A stretch of DNA of 64,000 bases, from NCBI GenBank assembly GCA_019634695.1, contig JAHCAW010000008.1, positions 1-64,000 on the forward strand, given 5' to 3'. Below, in pieces: positions 43,662-53,294 of this stretch. Position 1 is the first letter of the stretch, and every line of letters starts with the position of its first letter. This stretch comes from Candidatus Sumerlaeia bacterium (lineage in GTDB: Bacteria > Sumerlaeota > Sumerlaeia > SLMS01 > JAHLLQ01). Made by a program: the position numbers and the translations under genes. A model generated the notes under the pieces. It saw only the letters and a list, made by a program, of their open reading frames with translations. It was not told the DNA's origin and made no database searches.

Positions 43662-44477
43662 TCAAGCAGGGAAGCGGGCGGGGCCGTACCAGGCGGTTTC
43701 GATCGGAAGGGAGGGGTCCACGAAGCGTCGATCCTTGGCCCACAACTGGTTGCCGTAGTCGTAGTGCCACCATTCCTCGGGCAGGTTGGCGAGTCCGACG
43801 CCCCAGAGCGTCCAGAAGAGCAGGCGGCGGTTGCGGCGAGCCTCGTCGGCGCTGGCGCCGGTCGGGCCGCCGGGGCGCTCGTAGAAGTCGGTGTGGCTCA
43901 CCTCATGCGGATCGTCGAACACGCCGCCCATGAACAGGGGCTCGCCGGTGGCGCGCTCGCGCAGGGTCAGGTCCACCGCCGCGCCCGTAATGTGCGAGAT
44001 CCAGGTCTTCGGGTCGGCTGGATCGTAGTTGCCCGGCCACGCGATGTAGGGGGCGAGGAAGCGGCGATGCGCCTCGTCGTCGCCGTCGGGGAGCGCCCGC
44101 CGCGCCATGTCGAGGAAGTGCCGATAGATGTCCATCTGACAGTCGATGGTGCGGTAGCCGTCGAGCAGGAAGAGTTCGAGCCCGAGCGGACGGAGTCGCG
44201 CGTTGGCGTCGAGAAGGCGGTCGACGACGCTGCGGCGCAGCAGGATGCGGGGCAGGGCCCCGTCCAAAGGGCGATGATAGGGCGGGTTGAGGCCGTCGGC
44301 GCGGGCGTAGTAGCTGCGCCCTGCCAGACCGGCGTCGTGGATGTCGACGAGCGGTTCGTGCGAATCGGGTCGCGTGTGATCGACGGGCTGGAGGCGGAAG
44401 CTCTGCTCGTTGCCGGTGCGCGCGGGGGCGGGGATCGGGACGTCGCGGGGATTGTCGGCGGGGGAGGGACCGGTCAT
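43662..44477 (-). CDS. VanX/DdpX-like D-Ala-D-Ala dipeptidase
   Basis: 271 residues. The zinc-peptidase motifs are complete: LLDGYRT (the Arg that stabilises the intermediate), SHITGAAVDLTL with His162 and Asp169, and LPEEWWHYDYG with catalytic Glu235 and zinc-ligand His238. The family splits D-Ala-D-Ala or trims peptidoglycan. No signal peptide is visible, so it may be cytoplasmic. It has no vanA or vanH partner, so glycopeptide resistance is not supported. The ATG at 44477 overlaps the stop of the zinc-ribbon gene by four bases. Confidence 0.9.
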   Translation of the reverse strand: MTGPSPADNPRDVPIPAPARTGNEQSFRLQPVDHTRPDSHEPLVDIHDAGLAGRSYYARADGLNPPYHRPLDGALPRILLRRSVVDRLLDANARLRPLGLELFLLDGYRTIDCQMDIYRHFLDMARRALPDGDDEAHRRFLAPYIAWPGNYDPADPKTWISHITGAAVDLTLRERATGEPLFMGGVFDDPHEVSHTDFYERPGGPTGASADEARRNRRLLFWTLWGVGLANLPEEWWHYDYGNQLWAKDRRFVDPSLPIETAWYGPARFPA

Positions 44478-44794
44478 GGCTCGACGTCGCGGGACAAGTC
44501 GCGGCGCAGGCGGATGCGGCGATGCAGCTCGCGGCGGCACTCGCGGCACAGGTTGTACTCGAGCAGCTCGTGCACCTGGTCGGCGGCTTCCTGCACCTGT
44601 TCGTCGCTCATGCGTTCCATGCGGGCGATGAGAGCGTTCCAGTCGGCCGCGAGGCGTTCCTTGCCCGGCGCCGGGTCGGGCAGATGGATGGTGGGCTCGG
44701 CGAAGATTTCAAGGCGCACGCGGAAGAGCAGCTCGTTGCGCTCGATCCAGCGACCGCATTCCTCGCAGGTTCTGTCTGTGTCGTCGTAGGCCAT
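44474..44794 (-). CDS. Small zinc-ribbon-like protein, 106 residues
   Basis: Two CxxC pairs, TCEECGRWIE near the N-terminus and LCRECRRELHRRI near the C-terminus, should bind one zinc. The helical stretch between them (ADWNALIARMERMSDEQVQE) is amphipathic. I cannot place it in a named family. The gene couples to the VanX-like gene through ATGA at its stop. GAGGATC lies upstream of the ATG at 44794. The response regulator gene starts beyond it on the same strand. Confidence 0.75.
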   Translation of the reverse strand: MAYDDTDRTCEECGRWIERNELLFRVRLEIFAEPTIHLPDPAPGKERLAADWNALIARMERMSDEQVQEAADQVHELLEYNLCRECRRELHRRIRLRRDLSRDVEP

Positions 44795-44822
44795 GGATCA
44801 GCGCCGATCCTCGCGCCGTGTC

Positions 44823-45245
44823 TCAAGTCTCGTAGTATCCCTTGCCCGGAGGCAACTCCCGATAGCCGGCGCGGGCCTTGAGCAGGCGGTCGATCTCGGC
44901 CCGCAGGCTGGGCCCGTCGGCGGGCTTTTCGAAGAAGGCGTCGGCTCCGGTGCCCATCTTCCAGAACCCGGCAGGCAGGTCCTCGCCCTGGGTGGCACCG
45001 GTCAGGATGATGACCGGAGTGGTCCCTCGTTCAGGATGTGACCGAATGCGTTCGGTCAGATCCAACCCATTGATGCCGGGGATGCCCAGATCGGTCAAGA
45101 CCAGGTCTGGTCGTTCCTCCTCGAACCTGCGCCAGCCGGCCACGCCATCGGCGGCTTCGATCACGTCGTACAACGGCTCGAGGTGGCCCCGCAGCACGAG
45201 ACGCACGTCGGCGTCGTCTTCGATGACGAGAATGCGTGCCGGCAT
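44823..45245 (-). CDS. Single-domain response regulator
   Basis: 140 residues, one receiver (REC) domain and no output domain. The acid pocket Asp10/Asp11 is in LVIEDDADVRL, the phosphorylated Asp52 in LVLTDLGIPG, Thr82 in VIILTGATQG and Lys107 in AFFEKPAD. It should pass a signal by phosphotransfer or by binding a partner. The ATG at 45245 was chosen because the domain starts right there. It lies 28 bp from the start of the zinc-ribbon gene and is divergent from the CotH gene. A hybrid kinase gene lies at 54679 but is not adjacent. Confidence 0.93.
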   Translation of the reverse strand: MPARILVIEDDADVRLVLRGHLEPLYDVIEAADGVAGWRRFEEERPDLVLTDLGIPGINGLDLTERIRSHPERGTTPVIILTGATQGEDLPAGFWKMGTGADAFFEKPADGPSLRAEIDRLLKARAGYRELPPGKGYYET

Positions 45246-45535
45246 GGTGGAGGGTTTCGAGGGGCGTGAGAGTCGGGTCGGTGAAGCCCACCCCCATGGT
45301 CGGCGGGACGTGCCGAACGGGCAAGCGGATATTCGGAGACCGGCATAAGCGCCCCCCGACATGGGGCCGGTGTGTTGACGAATCGCGGAACGGGGCACCA
45401 GAAACCGGGGCCGGCATCCTCGCCGGCGGGCAAGTCCGGCTTGCTCGGGTCGCGCGGGGCCTGTCCGATGTCGGCGGCGTCGGTCGGGCATCGTCCCAGG
45501 ATCGAGCCATCAGGCCACGCGGCGATGGGGGCGAG

Positions 45536-48500
45536 ATGATCAGAAGTATCGGAATGCGGAGCGGGTTGGTCGCCGCGCTGATCAGCCTGCTCACTGGCCT
45601 CCTGTTGGGGCCGGCCGGGGCCACCGTCCGGTTGAACGAGTTCGTGGCCTCCAACGGCACCATCCTGGCCGACGAGGACGGGGACTTTTCGGACTGGATC
45701 GAGATCGTGAACGTCGGGGCGGCGCCGGTCGCGCTCTCCGGCTTTGGGCTGACCGACAATCCGGGCCAGCCGTTCCAGTGGACCTTTCCGGCGGTGACGC
45801 TCGACGCGGGCCAGCATCTGCTCGTGTGGGCTTCGGGCAAGAACCGCCGACCAACCTCCGGGCCGCTGCATACGAATTTCTCCATCGCCGCCGGCGGCGA
45901 GCCCCTGCGCCTGACCCGCCCGGATGGCTCGGTCGCCGACGAGTTGGCCGCCCGCGCCGTGCCGCGCGACCTGTCGCTCGGTCGATCGCCCGACGGCACC
46001 GGCGCCTGGTTTCTCTTCGACCAGCCGACCCCCGGCGCCGCCAACACCACGCCCGCCTATATCGATGTTCTCGCGCCGCCGGTCTTCTCGCACGAGGCCG
46101 GCTTCCACCCTGCCCCTTTCAATCTCACGTTCACCGCGCCGGATCCGCTCGCCACGATCCTGTACACGCTCGACGGATCAGACCCGCATCCGGGCAATCT
46201 GGCGGGCACCGACTACCTCTACAAGAATCGCTATCCCGTCGATCCGGGCGATCCGTTCGGATCGTACCTGGTTGCGACGACGCAGTCGCAGACGTACGCC
46301 GCGCCGCTCGCGATCGTCGACCGCACGAGCGAGCCCGACCGGCTGACCGGGCGCTCGACGACGATCGACCGCTCGCCGGATCACTACACCCCTGTCGCGC
46401 CGGTCTTCAAGGGCTCCGCCGTGCGTGCGCGCGCCGTGCGCGAGGGCTACCTGCCCAGCGACATCGTGACCCGCACCTTCTTCGTCGCCCCGGGCGACGG
46501 CCCGCGGTTCGACGTGCCGGTCGTCTCCCTCGTCGTCCCCGAAGACGCGTTCTACGACTACACGTCCGGCATCCACGTCGCCGGCATCGACTACGACACC
46601 TGGCGCCAGCAGCACCCCACGGCGACGCCGCAGATATGGAATCGGCCGGCGAACTTCCATCGTCGCGGCCCCGAGTGGGAAGTGCCCGCGCACGTCGAGT
46701 TCTACGAGACCCCCACGGCGCCGGTCCTCGCGCAGGCGGCCGGTATCCGCATTCACGGAGGAGGCATACGGGCCGCACCGCGCAAGTCCCTTCGCCTCTA
46801 CGCCCGATCGGCATTCAGCGACAGTTCATTCGCCCACTCCCTCTTTCCGGATCTGCCGTACACGTCGTATCGGCGGCTGCTGCTTCGCAACGGTGGCAAC
46901 GACTGGGGCGACGGGTTGATTCGCGACGCCTTCGTGCAGGTGGCAGTCGAGCACTTGCGCTTCGACACGCAGTCGCATCGCCCCGCGGTCGTCTTCCTCA
47001 ACGGCGAGTATTGGGGGTTGTACAACCTGCGCGAACGCTTCGACGAAAACTACCTTGCCCGCGTGCACGGCGTGGATCCGGGCAATGTCGACATGTTCGG
47101 CAACAAGGCCGAAGAGGTCGCCGGCGACCTGGTCTTCTTCAACACACTGGCCGCCGAGATCGCCACACATGGAATCGTCGACGAGGCGCGCTTCGCCGCG
47201 GCCGCCCAGCGCATCGACTTCGGCAGCCTGATGGACTACTCCATCGCGCAGATTCACTTCGCCAACACCGACACGCAGGACCTGATCTGGCGCGAGCGCA
47301 ATACGCCGGGCAACATGCCCGACGGCCCGCGCGACGGAAGGCTGCGCTGGATGCTCTACGACATGGACTTCGGTGCCGGCTATCCGTGGGGGGCGCCGTC
47401 AAGTCACGACACGCTCGCATGGGCTCTCGATCCGAGCCAGGATCCCGCCACCTGGTTTCTGCTCCGACATGCCGTCGCCAACGCGCGTTTCCGCGACGAG
47501 TTCATCCACCGATTCGCGGACCTGCTCAACACGATGCTCTCGCCGGTCCGCCTCGAGGCCATCTGCAACGGCCTCGCCGACGAGATCGCCGCGGCGATGC
47601 CCGAGCACATCGACCGCTGGCGCTCGCCCGCCAACCTCGATGCCTGGCGCGCCAACGTCGCCACCGCCACCAACTTCGCGCACCAACGCCCCTCATTCGT
47701 GCGCCAACACCTGATCCATCAATTCAACCTCGGCAACGAGCGCACGCTGACGCTGGATGTCTCGAATCCCGGGCACGGCCATGTGCGCATCAATACGATG
47801 GACCTGTTGCCCACCACGCCCGGCGTGGCGACGAATCCCTATCCATGGTCCGGCGTCTACTTCGCCAACCTGCCGGTCGTCCTCGAAGCGATCCCCGCGC
47901 CCGGCTATCGCTTCTCGCACTGGACCGGACTCGGGACGGGCGATGCCGCATCGGAGTCGGTCAGCGTCTCGCTGCTCGACGCGAATCGGTCGCTCGTTGC
48001 CCACTTTGCGCCGGAGCCGACGCGGACGCTGCTGCACTACTGGAACTTCAACAATGCAACCGCGCTGCTCGTTCCTTCGCACACGCTCGGCGGCGGGGAG
48101 TTGACGATCGCGTTGGGCGGGTCCACGGCCGTGCTGGCCGGGGACGGTCAGGGGTTCGCTGCCACCAACGCCGTCGGCGACGATCCGGCCGGCACGCATC
48201 TGCGCGTCAACAATCCCATCGGCGCCACGGTGCGGTTCAATCTTCCGACTACTGGCTATCGCGACGCGGAGATGCGGTGGGAGACCCGTCGCTCCGGCCA
48301 GGGAGCCGGCACCCAGATCGTTGAATTCTCCACCAACGGCAGCTCCTTCGTCGAGCACAGCCGCTATGCCGTCGAGGATTCGGACCCGGTCGTTCGCTCG
48401 TTCGCCTTCGCGTCCCATGCCGCGACGGACGACAATCCGAACTTCGCCGTCCGCGTGCGCTTCGAGCAGGGCGACGGCAGCACCACCGGCAACAATCGGT

Positions 48501-49459
48501 TCGACAACGTCACCTTGACGGCATTTCCATTGGCCACCACCAACACGCCGCCGGTGGTTACGGCACCGCCGGCGCTCCAGCAACTGATCGAGGGCGCCCC
48601 ACCCGTTCAGCTCGACCTCGCCACAATCTTCGCGGACGAGGATCCGCTTGTCTTCACCGCCACCAGCAGCAACCCCGCAGTCGTCGCGCTGTCGATCACC
48701 GGATCGCTTGTCACGATCACTCCGCTGCAACGGGGCGACGCTCGCGTCGAGTTCACGGCCAGCGACGCGCTCAACCCGACCGTCGCGACGACGGTGCGCT
48801 ATCTCGTTCATCCGCAGGCGCATCGCCTGCTCGACGGCGCCTTCGCCTTCGGCGCGTGGGACGCGCTCACGCCGGAACGCACGTATCCGGCGCACATGCT
48901 CTTCCTCCAAACCGACGTCAGCGATCCCACCCTGGCCGCGCCGCTGCTCTTCCCGTACTTCATCCCGCACGACGACTATCACCCCGACGACCAAGCCCAA
49001 GTCGGCTTCCCGTATGCGACAGCCTCGCGCACGCGCCTGAACGGCCTTGGCGCGGACGGCGTCGCGTTCATCAACACGGGTCGGGGACGCGACCTGGGGG
49101 GCGCGCTGGTGGCGCTCGACACGCGCGGCGTGGTGGCCGCGGAGGTCTCCTGGCTTGCGGCGACAGTGCTGCGCAACACGCGCCTCTACGCGATTCGACT
49201 GCAATACCGCATCGGTCCGGAAGGGGAGTTCGCGGACGTGTTGTCCGACGGCGAACCGGTCGAGTATCTTGCCGCGACGGACGGCGACGTGCGCGCGATG
49301 TCGCCCGTGGCGTTGCCGGCGGAAATGCTTGGCCACGAGTACGTGCAGTTGCTCTGGCGCTATCACTTCGTTTCGGGCGCGAGCGGCGCGCGGTCGCAGT
49401 TGCGCCTCGACGACCTCACGGTCCGGGTGCGTCCGGGTTCGCATTGGCTGGTGCGCTGA
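45536..49459 (+). CDS. Giant secreted CotH / lamin-tail multidomain protein
   Basis: 1307 residues. A signal peptide (LVAALISLLTGLLLGPAGA) is followed by a lamin-tail domain (VRLNEFVASNGTILADEDGD, about 30-125), a chitobiase/FN3_7-type segment (ATILYTLDGSDPHPGN, about 180-250), and a CotH kinase-like domain (about 385-700: GIRIHGGGIRAAPRKSLRLY, LLRNGGNDWGD, LNGEYWGLYNLRERFDENYL, MLYDMDFGAGYPWG). An InlB/B-repeat-like part (FSHWTGLG, 747-825), a concanavalin-like part with HYWNFNN (831 on) and a cadherin-like part (1002-1090) end it. CotH proteins phosphorylate coat or surface proteins. The substrate here is unknown. The ATG at 45536 was chosen, with ATG at 45554 possible. The 290 bp upstream is divergent from the response regulator. 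Confidence 0.88.
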   Translation: MIRSIGMRSGLVAALISLLTGLLLGPAGATVRLNEFVASNGTILADEDGDFSDWIEIVNVGAAPVALSGFGLTDNPGQPFQWTFPAVTLDAGQHLLVWASGKNRRPTSGPLHTNFSIAAGGEPLRLTRPDGSVADELAARAVPRDLSLGRSPDGTGAWFLFDQPTPGAANTTPAYIDVLAPPVFSHEAGFHPAPFNLTFTAPDPLATILYTLDGSDPHPGNLAGTDYLYKNRYPVDPGDPFGSYLVATTQSQTYAAPLAIVDRTSEPDRLTGRSTTIDRSPDHYTPVAPVFKGSAVRARAVREGYLPSDIVTRTFFVAPGDGPRFDVPVVSLVVPEDAFYDYTSGIHVAGIDYDTWRQQHPTATPQIWNRPANFHRRGPEWEVPAHVEFYETPTAPVLAQAAGIRIHGGGIRAAPRKSLRLYARSAFSDSSFAHSLFPDLPYTSYRRLLLRNGGNDWGDGLIRDAFVQVAVEHLRFDTQSHRPAVVFLNGEYWGLYNLRERFDENYLARVHGVDPGNVDMFGNKAEEVAGDLVFFNTLAAEIATHGIVDEARFAAAAQRIDFGSLMDYSIAQIHFANTDTQDLIWRERNTPGNMPDGPRDGRLRWMLYDMDFGAGYPWGAPSSHDTLAWALDPSQDPATWFLLRHAVANARFRDEFIHRFADLLNTMLSPVRLEAICNGLADEIAAAMPEHIDRWRSPANLDAWRANVATATNFAHQRPSFVRQHLIHQFNLGNERTLTLDVSNPGHGHVRINTMDLLPTTPGVATNPYPWSGVYFANLPVVLEAIPAPGYRFSHWTGLGTGDAASESVSVSLLDANRSLVAHFAPEPTRTLLHYWNFNNATALLVPSHTLGGGELTIALGGSTAVLAGDGQGFAATNAVGDDPAGTHLRVNNPIGATVRFNLPTTGYRDAEMRWETRRSGQGAGTQIVEFSTNGSSFVEHSRYAVEDSDPVVRSFAFASHAATDDNPNFAVRVRFEQGDGSTTGNNRFDNVTLTAFPLATTNTPPVVTAPPALQQLIEGAPPVQLDLATIFADEDPLVFTATSSNPAVVALSITGSLVTITPLQRGDARVEFTASDALNPTVATTVRYLVHPQAHRLLDGAFAFGAWDALTPERTYPAHMLFLQTDVSDPTLAAPLLFPYFIPHDDYHPDDQAQVGFPYATASRTRLNGLGADGVAFINTGRGRDLGGALVALDTRGVVAAEVSWLAATVLRNTRLYAIRLQYRIGPEGEFADVLSDGEPVEYLAATDGDVRAMSPVALPAEMLGHEYVQLLWRYHFVSGASGARSQLRLDDLTVRVRPGSHWLVR

Positions 49460-49462
49460 CGA

Positions 49463-50743
49463 TCAACCGACGAGCGTGGCCTTCACGCGGTGCGCCGTCT
49501 TGAGCACCGCGTTGCGCGCCTGCGCCTCGAGGCGCTCGGCCGTCGACACGCGACGGTCCATCGCCTCGGCGACTTCACGGTAGAAGCCGTCGTGGCAAAG
49601 ACCCCACGAGAAGGGGCAGACGTTCTCCGCCAGGCACATGGGCTCGAGGTACTGCTGAACCTTGCGGCTGTGTTCGGCGCGGCCCTTGAGCAGCATCATC
49701 CAGCGGAACTCCGCGCGGAAGCGCTCGTATTCCGGCCCGTGCCAGACGTCGCGCATCGAGCGCTCGTGCAGATTCCCCATCGCCTTGTTCGGCAATCCGA
49801 CGAAGTTGCAGCACGGATAGACGATGCCGGTGGCAGCGATCGTCGCGTTGTACCAACCCATCAGGCAGTAGCGCACGCGATCCTTCGGCGGATCGCTCTC
49901 CTCGGGCCGCGCGAAGCGCCCCGGCATCAGGCGCCCGACCGTCTCCATCGCGAACGCCTGCAAGTCTCCTTCCGCGTCCAGCCAGAAGTTCAGGCGCGGG
50001 TCGCCCGTCGCACAGTCGGCGGCGATGATCTCGCCGAGCAACGTGCGCGCCTCGTCGCACTCGGTCGCGGTCATCTTCTGCTCGGCGGGCAGGCCGAGGA
50101 TGTTGTTGATCATGATCGAATCGGCGTCGAGCTCGCGACCGAGTCGGTACATCTCGTGGGCCAGCCGGTAGTTGCCCTTGTGGAACATCAGCTTGAGTTC
50201 GATCTTCGGTCGGCGCCCGGCCGGCGCCGCGTCGCGGGCTTCGCGCATGGCGACGACGCCCTCGATCACCTTCTCGAAGACGCGCGGCCCGGTGCGCATC
50301 GTGGCGGCATAGCGCTCCGCATCGGGCTCGTTCAGGCTGATCGAGATGATGTCGAGTCCGGCCTCGACGAGTGGCCGCGCCAGGCGCGCGAGCGGCGCGG
50401 CGTTCGTCGTCACGTCGGTGATGCGGATGCCGAGCTCGAGGCACAGGTCGACGAGTTCGCGGATCTTCGGATAGACGAGGCTCTCGCCGCCGCCCGACAG
50501 GCGCAGGTTGCGCAGGTTGGTCGCCGCGCCCTCGCGCAGCAGCGGCGCGATCATGTCGTCGAAGGGCAGCGTCTCGTCGGCCCGGAATGGCTTCGACGAG
50601 CAGAAGAAGCAGTCCACGTTGCATTTGTTCGTGGGCTGGATCTCGACGGTCCAGGGGCTGGGGTCCGCGCGGTTGGCCACGATGGCATCGAGCACGCGGG
50701 CGTGCTCGTCGGCGGTGAGTTGGTCCCAACCAAGAACGCCCAT
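49463..50743 (-). CDS. Radical SAM protein with SPASM-like C-terminus
   Basis: 426 residues. The [4Fe-4S] motif is CNVDCFFC with Cys41, Cys45 and Cys48. The SAM-binding GGGES motif is LRLSGGGESLVYP. The TIM-barrel continues to about residue 250. A Cys-rich C-terminus with YPCCNFVGLPNK, and CLAENVCPFSWGLCHDG near the end, looks like SPASM auxiliary cluster sites. The family includes peptide and aminoglycoside modifying enzymes. I see no small peptide precursor beside it. The ATG at 50743 was chosen. It lies three bases from the end of the CotH gene, on the opposite strand. Confidence 0.88.
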   Translation of the reverse strand: MGVLGWDQLTADEHARVLDAIVANRADPSPWTVEIQPTNKCNVDCFFCSSKPFRADETLPFDDMIAPLLREGAATNLRNLRLSGGGESLVYPKIRELVDLCLELGIRITDVTTNAAPLARLARPLVEAGLDIISISLNEPDAERYAATMRTGPRVFEKVIEGVVAMREARDAAPAGRRPKIELKLMFHKGNYRLAHEMYRLGRELDADSIMINNILGLPAEQKMTATECDEARTLLGEIIAADCATGDPRLNFWLDAEGDLQAFAMETVGRLMPGRFARPEESDPPKDRVRYCLMGWYNATIAATGIVYPCCNFVGLPNKAMGNLHERSMRDVWHGPEYERFRAEFRWMMLLKGRAEHSRKVQQYLEPMCLAENVCPFSWGLCHDGFYREVAEAMDRRVSTAERLEAQARNAVLKTAHRVKATLVG

Positions 50744-50875
50744 CGTTGCGCGGGTGCCTCCGGGGGGACGAAACGGGACGGGCCCGTGTTCCGTCAAGCC
50801 AAGCGTCGCCGGCGCGCATCCCGCCTTGCGTTTCGGCGGCAGACCCGGTGAAGTGCCGCGCCGGGAGACGAGACC

Positions 50876-51793
50876 ATGACGACCCAAGCGACGTCGGACG
50901 CGGGATTCGCGACGGTGGACACCCTTGTCGTGGTGGGACTGGGATTGATTGGCGGCGCCGTGGCGCGCGCGGCGCGCGGACGGGGTCTTGTCCGGCGCAT
51001 CGTGGCCGTCGGCCGGCGCGCCGCCGACATGGACGCTGCCGTTGCCGCCGGAGTCGTCGACGAGTGGACGGCGGACCTGTCTGCCGCGGCCGCGCGGGGC
51101 GACGTTGTCGTGCTCGCCCGCCCGGTCGAGATCATCGTCGAGGACGCGCGCGTCGCCCTTCGCCATGCGCCGGTGCACGCGCTCGTGACGGACGCGGGCA
51201 GCACCAAGGGCGCCATCGTAAGCGCGGCCGAGGCAGCCCAACAACCCGGCGGTGCGCGCTTCGTCGGCAGCCACCCGATGGCCGGCTCCGACAAGACCGG
51301 TTGGCGCGCCAGTCCGCCGGACCTTTTCCGCGGAGCGACGACGATCGTCACGCCCACAGACAACACCGACCCCGCGAGCACTGCACGCGCCGCGGCCTTC
51401 TGGCGCGCGCTTGGCTCGCGCATCGTTCTGTGCACGCCCCAGCGCCACGACGACCTGATCGGCCTCGTCAGCCATCTGCCCCACATGGTCGCTGCCGGTC
51501 TCGCCGAAGAACTCGCCGAACACCGCGCCGATGTGGAGCTGCTGCGCCTGCTTGCCGGTCCCGGCCTCCGCGACACCACTCGCGTCGCCGCCGGCGATCC
51601 CGACCTCTGGTGCCAGATCTGCCATCAGAATCCCGACGGCATCGCCGACCGGCTCGATCGCACCGGCGAGCGCCTGCGCCAACTCGCCGACCTCATCCGT
51701 CGGCGCGACGAGTCCACCCTGCGCGCACGTCTCGAAGCCGCCCGCTCCATGCGCCAGGCGCTCGATCCCAACGGCGATCAGAACTGGAAGTAG
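50876..51793 (+). CDS. tyrA: Prephenate dehydrogenase
   Basis: 305 residues. The Rossmann motif LVVVGLGLIGGAVARAA (Gly21-x-Gly) opens it. The DAGSTKGAIVSAAEAA and FVGSHPMAGSDKTGW motifs are specific to the TyrA family, and TPQRHDDLIGLVSHLPHM follows. It makes 4-hydroxyphenylpyruvate (or arogenate-derived tyrosine) from prephenate with NAD(P). No ACT domain is present, so control by tyrosine may be weak. GGGAGA lies 7 nt upstream of the ATG. It shares 16 bp at its end with the AlgI-like gene on the other strand. Confidence 0.95.
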   Translation: MTTQATSDAGFATVDTLVVVGLGLIGGAVARAARGRGLVRRIVAVGRRAADMDAAVAAGVVDEWTADLSAAAARGDVVVLARPVEIIVEDARVALRHAPVHALVTDAGSTKGAIVSAAEAAQQPGGARFVGSHPMAGSDKTGWRASPPDLFRGATTIVTPTDNTDPASTARAAAFWRALGSRIVLCTPQRHDDLIGLVSHLPHMVAAGLAEELAEHRADVELLRLLAGPGLRDTTRVAAGDPDLWCQICHQNPDGIADRLDRTGERLRQLADLIRRRDESTLRARLEAARSMRQALDPNGDQNWK

Positions 51794-53286
51794 ATGAACT
51801 CGCTGCGCTTCACCAGCGACAGCACGGCCACGATCCCGATCACCGCCGTGGCTACCGCCCACGCCACCGACGGACGCCACTGCACGGCGCGCCACAGCCG
51901 CCGCAAGCGCACCGGCACCGGCAGGCGACCGACCAGCCGCGCGCCCAGCGCCGGACGATAGCGCTCGAGCCATTGCTGCGTGTTCGGCGCCAACCAGCAC
52001 AACAGGAGCAGCGGCACGACCCACTCGAGCGCGTCGTCGAGTTCGAACTCCGTCACGCGGGCCGCCCCCTCGCCGAGCCCGGCCACTGCACGCAACACCA
52101 GCAGCGCCGTCTCCGTGTCCGCCGCGCGGAAGAACACCCACGCCAGCATCACCACGAGGAACGTGACCGCGCGCCCCGCAACGCGACCCGCGGGGGTGCT
52201 GCGTTCCACGTCCTGCCGGGCCAGGCGACGCAGGTGTCGCCATCCGTGATTGGCCACGAGATACAGGCCGTGCAGCGCGCCCCAGAGCACGAATGTCCAG
52301 CCCGCCCCGTGCCACAGGCCCCCGAGCACCATCGTCACCATCAGGTTCACATGCCGGCGCGCGACGCCGTGCCGATTCCCGCCGAGCGGGATGTACAGAT
52401 AGTCCCGCAGGAAGCGCGAGAGCGTGACGTGCCAGCGCCGCCAGAAGTCGATGATGTTGACCGCCTTGTAGGGCGAATCGAAGTTGATGGGCAGGCGAAT
52501 GCCGAACAGACGCGCCGCGCCGATCGCCATGTCCGAGTAGCCCGAGAAGTCGAAGTAGAGCTGCAGCGTGTAGGCCACTGTGCCGATCCACGCCTCGGCG
52601 GTCGTCGGCGCCAGCCCCATCGCGGCCGAGTCGTAGACCGGCGAGGCAAACGTCGCCGCCGTGTCCGCGAACACAACCTTCTTGAACAGGCCGATGAACA
52701 GGATCGTCAGGCCGACCGCCACGTCGCTCGACGAAAGGCGGAACGTCGTGCGCCCCTCGAACTGCGGCATCATCTCGCGATGGTGCACGATCGGGCCCGC
52801 GATGAGCTGCGGGAAGAAGCAGACGAAGAGACTGTAGTTGATGAGGTTGTATTCGCGCGCGAGCCCGCGGTGCGCATCCACCAGATACGCGACCTGCTGG
52901 AACGTGAAGAACGAGATGCCGAGCGGCAGGACGATATGCTCGAGCTGGATGCCGGATCCGGTCACCGCATTGAGTGTGTCCACGAAGAAGTTCGCGTACT
53001 TGTAGTAGCCCAGCAGCGCGAGATTCACCGCCACGCCGAAGGCGAGCAGGCCGCGGCGGGGCGATGCCGGATCCGCGCCGAGAAACCGCCCCACCAACGC
53101 ATTGAACGCGATCGAGAACCCGATCAGACCGACGTACCGAAAGTCCCACCACCCATAGTAGAACAACGACGCCGCCGTGAGCCAGGCGAACGCGGCGCGT
53201 CGCCATCCACGCGACCCCAGCAGGAAGAAGCCCAGGACCGTGATGGGCAGAAAGACGAACAGGAACTCGTGCGAGTTGAAGAGCAT
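51778..53286 (-). CDS. MBOAT O-acyltransferase, AlgI-like
   Basis: 502 residues, about 10-12 membrane helices. Family marks: SLFYYGWWDFRYVGLIGFSI, LPLGISFFTFQQVAYLVD, INYSLFVCFFPQLIAGPIVH, NIIDFWRRWHVTLSRFLRDY, YIPLGGNRHG, and LGGLWHGAGWTFVLWG with the active-site His. AlgI-type enzymes carry acyl groups across the membrane to a polysaccharide. It lies 8 bp after the AlgJ-like gene, the normal AlgI/AlgJ pairing. The ATG is at 53286. I do not assign it to alginate, as no alginate genes are present. Confidence 0.95.
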   Translation of the reverse strand: MLFNSHEFLFVFLPITVLGFFLLGSRGWRRAAFAWLTAASLFYYGWWDFRYVGLIGFSIAFNALVGRFLGADPASPRRGLLAFGVAVNLALLGYYKYANFFVDTLNAVTGSGIQLEHIVLPLGISFFTFQQVAYLVDAHRGLAREYNLINYSLFVCFFPQLIAGPIVHHREMMPQFEGRTTFRLSSSDVAVGLTILFIGLFKKVVFADTAATFASPVYDSAAMGLAPTTAEAWIGTVAYTLQLYFDFSGYSDMAIGAARLFGIRLPINFDSPYKAVNIIDFWRRWHVTLSRFLRDYLYIPLGGNRHGVARRHVNLMVTMVLGGLWHGAGWTFVLWGALHGLYLVANHGWRHLRRLARQDVERSTPAGRVAGRAVTFLVVMLAWVFFRAADTETALLVLRAVAGLGEGAARVTEFELDDALEWVVPLLLLCWLAPNTQQWLERYRPALGARLVGRLPVPVRLRRLWRAVQWRPSVAWAVATAVIGIVAVLSLVKRSEFIYFQF

Positions 53287-53294
53287 CGCGGTGG

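Noticed and set aside
43662..44477. Vancomycin-type resistance locus
   Set aside because: VanX alone is not enough. No VanA/VanH ligase or dehydrogenase and no VanRS-like pair is adjacent.
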